64,000 nucleotides of DNA from NCBI RefSeq assembly GCF_000801105.2, contig NC_079518.1, forward strand, positions 25,214,800-25,278,799. The letters run 5' to 3'. Positions 57,326-64,000 of the stretch are shown here, one piece after another; position 1 is the stretch's first letter; each line of letters begins with the position of its first letter. This DNA is from Raphanus sativus (lineage: Eukaryota; Streptophyta; Magnoliopsida; Brassicales; Brassicaceae). A model generated the notes under the pieces. It had not been told where the DNA came from and did no database searches. It saw nothing but the letters and a program-made list of their open reading frames with translations. The position numbers and the translations under genes are program-made.

Positions 57326-58612
57326 TCAGGTAAGATTGTTGCTGGCACATGATGATTCTTGCTCCTCCAAGGAACAACAACCTCTGTTCACAGTCACATA
57401 CTTTTCAAAGCTCGGTTCCATCAAATCCGCTTTCTTCACAGTCATAGTAGATGTGAATCTAAACTGGTTGGAATCAGAGGTGGAGTTAAGATGGGCCACT
57501 GCATCAACAATGGAGCAAGCTTTTGTAACACAAGATGGAAGAAGACTCAAAGGATCCTCCTCCTCCTCATGACTACTACTCTTCCCCACATGGAAATTCT
57601 TGATGTCTTTCAGCAACAGCGCCGTGTAACTGCTCTTGTCCTCTTCTTCGCTTGATGGCAACAACAACGTTTGGAAGTCACGTGATTTCCTCAACGATCG
57701 GCTTCTGCTTATCCCTTGAGGTTTCGCACATTCGTTTTCTCTCTTCTTCTTGTCTCCTTTTGTCGCGTTCTGATCGATTTCTCCAAGTGGCTTTCTCCTC
57801 CTGTACGGTGATTGTGATTGCTCCCGAGGATGAGGAGGTTGAACATTACTACAAGCTTCTCCGATGCTTCTCTTAACAACACTAGTAGTAACTCGTTTAC
57901 TCAACGACGGGTCTCCGTTCTTGTCCCTCGCCGGAACTGTAACAAACTTAGTGTTGCTTACCAAACTGCCCCTAACAAACTTAGTGTTGCTCGAATTTAC
58001 CAAACTGCCCCTAGGATTAGTCGCCTCGGATCCTTTTGCGGGAGATCTGCTCACCCCTCTGCTTCCTCCTCTTTCTCTTTCTCTGCTTGGAGTTCGTCTT
58101 CTCCGTTCACGAGGCGAACCATTCACTCTCTCTACTCGATTCCTTTGAGGCGTCTTCCTCCCTTCCTCCACATCTCCTCCTCCTCGGTTCCTCTCGTTCT
58201 GATCAAAGTCGAAGCTTCTTTTTGAGCCAGAGTATCTTCTGGTTTTAGCGGCGGCGGAGTCATCGCTCCGACTTAACTTCCCGCATTGTATCAGTATCGC
58301 GTCAACTTCTTCTTTGGTACAGCTTGACGTCCTCACCACTGGTTTCTCCACCGCTACAGAAGCTGAAGCCTCCTCATGGCTTCTCCTATGTTTTATCTCT
58401 TCTTCTTCTTCTTTCTCTACCTTCTCGGGTATAATTGGTTTGGCTTCTTCCACTGTCTCCTGAAGCTCAATCACCGGTTTAACCGGCAGCTCAGTCACCG
58501 GTTTAGTGGGTTTATTAACATCGGGTTTGACTGGATCTGGGGATTTAACATCACAAGTGGTGCCACTGGAGGGAGGGATCGAAGAAGGTTTCTTGCTGAT
58601 ACAACAACCCAT
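57326..58612 (-). CDS. MGCC-type myristoylation-motif, Arg/Ser-rich protein, 428 aa
   Basis: Single uninterrupted frame. The N-terminus MGCCISKKPSS is a strong signal for N-myristoylation (Gly2) with palmitoylation (Cys3, Cys4), so plasma-membrane attachment is expected. Then come a Pro/Lys/Val-rich repeat region (KPVTELPVKPVIELQE), an acidic stretch (EKEEEEEIKHRR), a conserved motif EEVDAILIQCGKLSRSDD (about residues 100-117), RRYSGSKRSFDFDQ, an Arg/Ser-rich centre (SPRERRRRTPSRERERGGSR, SRSPAKGS) and RRRKPLGEIDQN. The C-terminus (LLLKDIKNFHV, LPSCVTKACSIVDAVAHLNS) may form helices. It resembles the plant family annotated as uncharacterised At1g65710-like (from memory); function unknown. An intron near the 3' end cannot be excluded, but the stop at 57326-57328 is natural. 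No lesion seen. Confidence 0.9.
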   Translation of the reverse strand: MGCCISKKPSSIPPSSGTTCDVKSPDPVKPDVNKPTKPVTELPVKPVIELQETVEEAKPIIPEKVEKEEEEEIKHRRSHEEASASVAVEKPVVRTSSCTKEEVDAILIQCGKLSRSDDSAAAKTRRYSGSKRSFDFDQNERNRGGGDVEEGRKTPQRNRVERVNGSPRERRRRTPSRERERGGSRGVSRSPAKGSEATNPRGSLVNSSNTKFVRGSLVSNTKFVTVPARDKNGDPSLSKRVTTSVVKRSIGEACSNVQPPHPREQSQSPYRRRKPLGEIDQNATKGDKKKRENECAKPQGISRSRSLRKSRDFQTLLLPSSEEEDKSSYTALLLKDIKNFHVGKSSSHEEEEDPLSLLPSCVTKACSIVDAVAHLNSTSDSNQFRFTSTMTVKKADLMEPSFEKYVTVNRGCCSLEEQESSCASNNLT

Positions 58613-59841
58613 TTGCTAAAGATCAGTCTGGACCAGAGTGATTTATTTAAATTCAAACTGGAGTTAATTTATTTTTATTAAAAATATGGATCGTGAGACA
58701 GCAATTTTAAAAAATTTCCAACGTAGAGGCAATAGAGCCGTTGGATATATATGAAAGAGAAGCACTGCAGTCAATGTCGTTTCATCTCTGACTCCTTTAT
58801 TCTCTTTTTCAAATTAGAATCCTTTTCTTTCTTTCTTTTTTAAGTTTTGTTATTGCGGTTTCCAATTCCAACGGCTATTTACATACATGTTCTTTATTGG
58901 GTTTTGTTAGGTAATGAAAAGATTCTAGGGTATCAATTTCTTTAAAATGTATGATTAAGAATTTAATTTCATATACTTGATATCTTTTTCTACAAAAAAA
59001 AAATTTGATTTGATGTTTAGAATTTAGAAAATGTATAGAGAGGGAGATTTAAATATAAGGTATTCGGTTAAGGTTTTATAAGAGGTCTAAATTTGTTTTA
59101 ATAAGTGCTAGATGTTAGTTTTTGGTAAACTATAGTAATTATATTTTTTATTTGAAGTTTATTTTTAATGTTTATGGTGAGAAAAAAAATTATTTTTAAT
59201 GTTTATGATATAGGATAAGTTTGAGTTTTTATTTAAGATTTAGGGTTTTGAAGTATATGGTTTAACCGTATGAAGTATGTAGTTTGGATTTGGAATTTTT
59301 TTTTTTTGAGTTTCATTAATGTTTTTTTGTTACAACTGAAAATAAATAAAGCCCAATAAACAACTCAAATAAACAACCCAAATGGACCCCATTAGATAAA
59401 ATTTAGAAGAGCCACTATTTGAGATTTCTTTTGTCTAGTTAATTATGATATTATAAACTATGAGAAATATTATATAAATGATATTACGGTCGATAATTTT
59501 ATCTGTCTTATGAAAATTCACGTCTGACTGCATCACCCTAAGGCCTAAACTGCCCTTTGAAAATCCATTCGTGACGGTATTCCTTGTGTTATACTGAAGA
59601 TCTTTTTTAAGTCTTTCTTCTAATTTTAATTTTCTGCAAAATTCGTATTCTCCGGGAATTGAAACTCAAATCTCTTGGTGTAGAAATTGTGTTGCCTATG
59701 ATTCGAATCCCAGATCTAGGTGTAGAAACCTTTAAACCTTGAATAATAGACCATGATGCTTCCACATCACTATTTGGGATTTAAATGTAATATTTAGAAT
59801 ATTTTTTTTACAAAAATATAGATTTAGAGTTTAAGTGTAAT
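58613..59841. other. Upstream region of MGCC gene and AT-rich spacer
   Basis: 58613-58870 is the presumed leader and promoter of the MGCC gene. Beyond it the DNA is AT-rich with TTTAGGGTTTTG near 59230. No gene or clear element. Confidence 0.45.
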
Positions 59842-59876
59842 ACTAGCTTTTGTTCCGCGTTTTCAAAAACACGGGA
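59842..59876 (-). mobile_element. Helitron 3' terminus
   Basis: Minus strand: hairpin CCCGTGTTTTTGAAAACGCGG (about 59854-59874), then AACAAAAG and CTAG (about 59843-59846) before T. The 5' end was not found; the body would extend rightward, up to the LINE remnant. Confidence 0.5.
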
Positions 59877-60199
59877 TATTTTATGTTGTGAAAATTCGAA
59901 AAATATATATGTTACTTTATAACGAATGTTAAAATAGATAAATTGTCATATTTAAACTGGTCCCTTTTTTTATAGATCTCTTTTAATCTCAAACTCGTTT
60001 AGATCCATTAAAAATTTCTATTAGTATTAATCATTTAGTCCATATATAAAATGTTAGTATATCTACAGTTTAAAAAAACAGAGGTCATTAGACAAAATGG
60101 AGAAAAAAACTTTGCTTATCAACAAAAGAGGAAGGAATTGGATTTCACATAATATGAATATAACTTGGCTTTACTAGCAAAATAACTATGAAGACTAGT

Positions 60200-61700
60200 T
60201 CAGTATCTTAACACTTTAGTTGCTCGAGTTTTGAGGGGTAGATATTACAGATTGAGTCGACTTTACGAACAATCTCAGTAAACAGTTCATCTTATGTGTG
60301 GACCAGCATTTCAGCGGCACAAAGGCTACTGATTTTGAGAATTAGACAGAAAATACATTCAGAATATGAGACTAAACTATGGGGGGATCCTTGAATTCCT
60401 ACAACACCATATAGACTGGCTCAACATATAGCCCTGGCTTTGCATCCCAACATGAAAGTTAGTGACTTCATTAATGGATAGACTGGCTCAACATATAGCC
60501 CTGGCTTTGCATCCCAACATGAAAGTTAGTGACTTCATTAATGGAGAATCAAAGAAGTGGGATGTTGGATACTAGAGAATTATATTGACTCTGCTGATAT
60601 ACCTCTCATAAAGAGTTTGACCACAAGCACAACTCATCGCCACGATACATTATGTTGGAACTATACCAAAAATGGACAGTATACTGTTAAGTCATGATAT
60701 TGAGTTGCTTGTAACTTACTGAAGGATGAAGAAGAAAAGGAGGTCCTGGAACCTAATATAACCAAAATTCAAGTCTTTCTTTGAAAAATAAAGGCGTCTC
60801 AAAAGATCTGTCATCTTATGTAGCAACTGCTAACAGGTCATGTAGCAGTAACGAGGAATATCATACAACAAAACATGAGATGTGATAAGTATTGTCCACG
60901 ATGCGGAGAACCAGAATAATCTGTCACACATGCAATCTCTGAATGACCGCCAGCTCTACAAGCCTGGTCCTTATCACCAACTCCAACAAGCCCAAACATC
61001 TTCCCAATTCTGAGTCTGTATGCAAATATAGATTATATTTTCTCGAGGAAAAATACCATTATTGAACCTGAACTAGACATAGATCCTTATTCCTAGATAA
61101 TTTGGTAATATCTGTAAGACTAGAAATGATAAGCTATTTAGAGGAATTGACAGGGACCCATTAGAGCTAATTCGCTATGCTGAGAGTGAGTGTCAAGCCT
61201 CGTTTAATACAAACGAGCCACAAGAATAAAGTATGATGGAACCTCAAGTCTTAAGCTTGAGTAATATTTGCATGATAGATGGATAATGGACATCCACTGC
61301 AAAGTTCAACGGATGTGGATGGGTCTAGATAGACAGCTTGGAGAAGATACAACTTATGGAGACACAAAACTACATACAACGAGAGTACTCCTTGCATTCA
61401 GAACTGGATTTCCACTCCATTTTGCAGAAAATTATTCAGTAGGGTTGGAGATACTCTCATGCATAGCCAAACTTTGCAACATAACTCGAGAAGATAGAGA
61501 ATTTGCATATATGTTTTTCGGACTTCAAGATTACACATATCCCATGAGCGCATAATCAGATTTCAGACTCTTTAGCTAAGACCGGGAGGTCTTCTCATAG
61601 GGATCTTTATATTATTGGTTGTTCTATTCCGGTCTGGTTACCAAGCCATCTCTAGTTTGAGTAATATAATAGCCATTTGATGTCGGCAAAAAAAAACAGA
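60200..61700 (+). pseudogene. LINE (L1-type) 3' remnant
   Basis: Plus-strand frames show the zf-RVT/RNase H end of a plant L1 ORF2: TLCWNYTKNGQYTVKS near 60650, CPRCGEPE near 60897, and, after frame changes, QISDSLAKTGRSSHRDLYII followed by GCSIPVWLP near 61555-61650. A short poly(A) run follows at 61687-61696. Multiple stops and shifts. A 67-bp segment is duplicated in tandem (60414-60547). Much more decayed than the LINE at 28035-30794. Confidence 0.8.
60414..60547 (+). repeat. 67-bp tandem duplication
   Basis: GACTGGCTCAACATATAGCC ... CATTAATGGA occurs at 60414 and again at 60481, identical by eye, within the LINE remnant. Confidence 0.95.
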
Positions 61701-61713
61701 AAATGTTTTTTTT

Positions 61714-62307
61714 AGAGCTAGGTAAAAATCTGAATTCGAAAATTCGAACCTTATTTGATCCAAAAAATTAGTACCGAATCTGAACCAAAATTAGTTAAAT
61801 ATTCTAATGGGTTCAAAATTTGGTATCTAGTGAAACAAAACGAAACCCGACGCAAACCAAAATATTTTGGGTACCTCAATGTATCCGAATAGATTTTATG
61901 TACCTAAATATATTAATTATTTTAATTTAACATATAAAATCTAAAATATATAGGATATTTTGAAACTGTCCATAATACTTGAAAAATATATACAAATATT
62001 TCAAAGTAAATATCTAAAATAGCTATGTATTTTATTTTATTTATATATTTGTGTATTTTGGCATACATTATTCAGAAGTATATGTAATATTTTATTTTAT
62101 TTATATTTTGATAAATTTAAAGTATATAATGAATTTTAAATTTTTTAAAATAATTTAAACAGATTATTCGGACCCGAACTAAATCTACAAAGATTTGAAC
62201 CGAATCTGAATCAAAGTTTTTAAAAACCAGAATGGGTGACTAAAAATTCTAACTCCAAAAAATCAAAATCCGAATAAACCCAAACCGAAACTGAATGCCC
62301 ATCCCTA
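61714..62307. mobile_element. hAT-like non-autonomous element (second copy type)
   Basis: Right end, read inward: TAGGGATGGGCATTCAGTTT, similar to the hAT-like element at 25284. The left end is weaker. Possible 8-bp flanks TTTTTTTT (61706-61713) and TTTTTCTT (62308-62315). Subterminal CGAAT/CCGAATC repeats with an AT-rich core. Confidence 0.5.
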
Positions 62308-64000
62308 TTTTTCTTACAAAAAAAGGGAAATATTTTTAAAAAGAATATATTGCTATTAATTATTGTGGATATTTTTAGCTTTGTTAATAAATAGAGACAT
62401 ATTCTCTCAATAACAGAGACTCGTTGAAGAATCGAGGCTGGTTCAGTTAAACCCCGGATCTGAGAAAAACCAGTAAACCCGGCTAAAAACCGGTAAAACC
62501 AGTGATCCAGATTAAATTCAAAACCCGGTTTTAAAAAGTCAACATATAATCAATGTTTAACTTTCACGATCTAATTGGTTTTTTATTTAATTCCATTTTC
62601 TTAAGAAAAAATATAAAAAAATCTATTTTAACTCTTATATACTTCTCATTTTGCTATATTCATAAAATTTGAGACTTTATTTGTAAGAATAAATAAAAAC
62701 GATAATTTGAACGATTAATCATTTGATTTTTATCAATATTAATTTACATGGTATTCACTTTTTATTGTATATACCTAGACTTATGATTATTGTTTATTTT
62801 CTAGTTAATAAAAAAATAACATATCATATGTAGAACTAATTTTTAGATTCATATAGTGTATATATAACCATGATTTGTTATAAGAAAATAGAAAACCATG
62901 ATTTGTTATATATGTGTTGAACTTGTTCTACATGTGTTATTATCATCATATTATCATTTGTTAGAAAACCATGATTTGTTAGAGAACCATGATTTGTTAT
63001 ATATGCGTTGAAGTTGTTACCGAACAAGAAAATAGAAAACCAACGTGTTCAACACAAATTGAAACCATGATTTGTTATATACAGTTTTTTTTCTTTCTGT
63101 AGCATTTTGTTATATACAGTTGAACCCGTGAATCTTTTGACTAGATGACGATTTTGTAGCAATTTTTTCTAGCAATTTTTTTCCTTAAATCATACGACTC
63201 GTTGACGCAATGATTATGATAAGTACCTCACAGTTCACACTGTATATAATTGTTGTAAATAAAAAAAATATACTTTACAGTTCACACATAACCTTCCTAC
63301 ATATATTTTACATTTAATTGTTGTAAATAAAATAATATATAGTTCGTCCATTTACTAGAATCATCGCTTATATATTATTTTAGGAGCACTAATAAAAAAT
63401 AACCTTCTCTTCATGTGTGATTTACATGAGTGTCATTTACACTTGACAACTCCACATGCACTTTCACCACTTAAATCTAAAGACTCTTTATTAACTAGAA
63501 TAATTACAGTGTTTGCCATCATCCATCACATTATAACATTAACTATAATATATGATTCGTTGATATTTTCTAACCAAACAAAAAAACGTTGATAGTCAAT
63601 GCTATATGATTGTCGATATTTTAGTGATGGAAATAATATTTATATAATACGTACATACATATATATTTTTATATAACACATGTGACCACCGCTAATGTTA
63701 TATACTTTTATAGTTCCATTTACATTTTTCTCATACATTTACATTTACATATATATCATATATCATATTATAAAAGCTTTCTTAATAATAACAAAAAATA
63801 TAATGCATTACTATGAAAATGATGAAACGATAATGCATTATTTTTGTATGAATACATCTTTTTGATCTGTGATTATAATGTTATCTCGAAATCAAGGTTG
63901 ATAATTCTATGATCTTTAAACTATGAAAGTAAAAAAAAATAATGCATTACAATAAACGTGTTAAAAAAATATATTGCATTCTTATTTATATGAGTCCAAA
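62308..64000. other. AT-rich DNA with short repeats, no gene
   Basis: 62440-62535 has AAAACCGGTAAAACCAG-type repeats. 62869-63090 holds at least five copies of AACCATGATTTGTTATATA-like words in one orientation. 63100-64000 has nothing recognised. Confidence 0.5.

Noticed and set aside
57336..58681. Several plus-strand frames over the MGCC gene
   Set aside because: They are antisense shadows of the intact 428-codon frame; Leu/Ser-rich composition mirrors its Glu/Arg content.

Overview
The window looks like nuclear DNA of a Brassicaceae plant, most likely a Brassica species. Genes are intron-rich with GT-AG splice sites, the spacers are AT-rich, and recognisable proteins (neprosin family, HUB2, ISA3-like isoamylase, DUF716/TMEM45) read very close to what I recall of Arabidopsis thaliana. 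From memory, Arabidopsis has a neprosin gene (At1g55360), HUB2 (At1g55250) and DUF716 genes (At1g55230/At1g55240) in one short interval of chromosome 1, so much of the window may be syntenic to that interval. The ISA3-like fragment would then be a foreign block.

Layout. 0-2 kb: 5' part of a neprosin-family gene (minus strand), running off the left edge. 2-9 kb: intergenic DNA with a duplicated segment, two MITEs and one poly(A) retroposon. 8.9-10 kb: a possible small gene and an F-box/kelch remnant. 11.2-17 kb: the 3' half of an ISA3-like gene, dead, with a TRIM in one exon, a Helitron in one intron and a MITE at its broken 5' end. 17.4-22.6 kb: a KAONASHI-like MULE (KI-1) carrying a DUF1985/ULP1-like gene, ending in a 100-N assembly gap. 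22.7-24.9 kb: 5' half of HUB2 with a frameshift. 25.3-26.8 kb: nested non-autonomous DNA elements and a LINE fragment. 27.7-47 kb: three decayed DUF716 copies (A, C, B), interrupted by a LINE with a 905-codon open frame, Helitrons, MITEs and a second KI element (KI-2, minus strand, 35.9-40.8 kb). 47-54.6 kb: repeats and a 3.7-kb Helitron with a helicase remnant. 54.7-57.1 kb: a degenerate Ty3/gypsy element. 57.3-58.6 kb: an apparently intact gene for a myristoylation-type, Arg/Ser-rich protein. 59.8-64 kb: Helitron end, LINE remnant, hAT-like element and short repeats.

Only the neprosin gene (partial), the MGCC protein gene and the LINE frame look open across the sequence present. HUB2, ISA3, all DUF716 copies and both ULP1-like genes carry visible lesions. 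The most unusual signal is the set of GTCGTC palindromic arrays in the introns of both KI elements, including a 51-bp tandem array of exact period, together with telo-box-like AAACCCTAGCGCC repeats in their 5' leaders. The window also allows insertion history to be read: paralogous empty sites, target-site duplications and nested insertions fix the boundaries of at least eight mobile elements.
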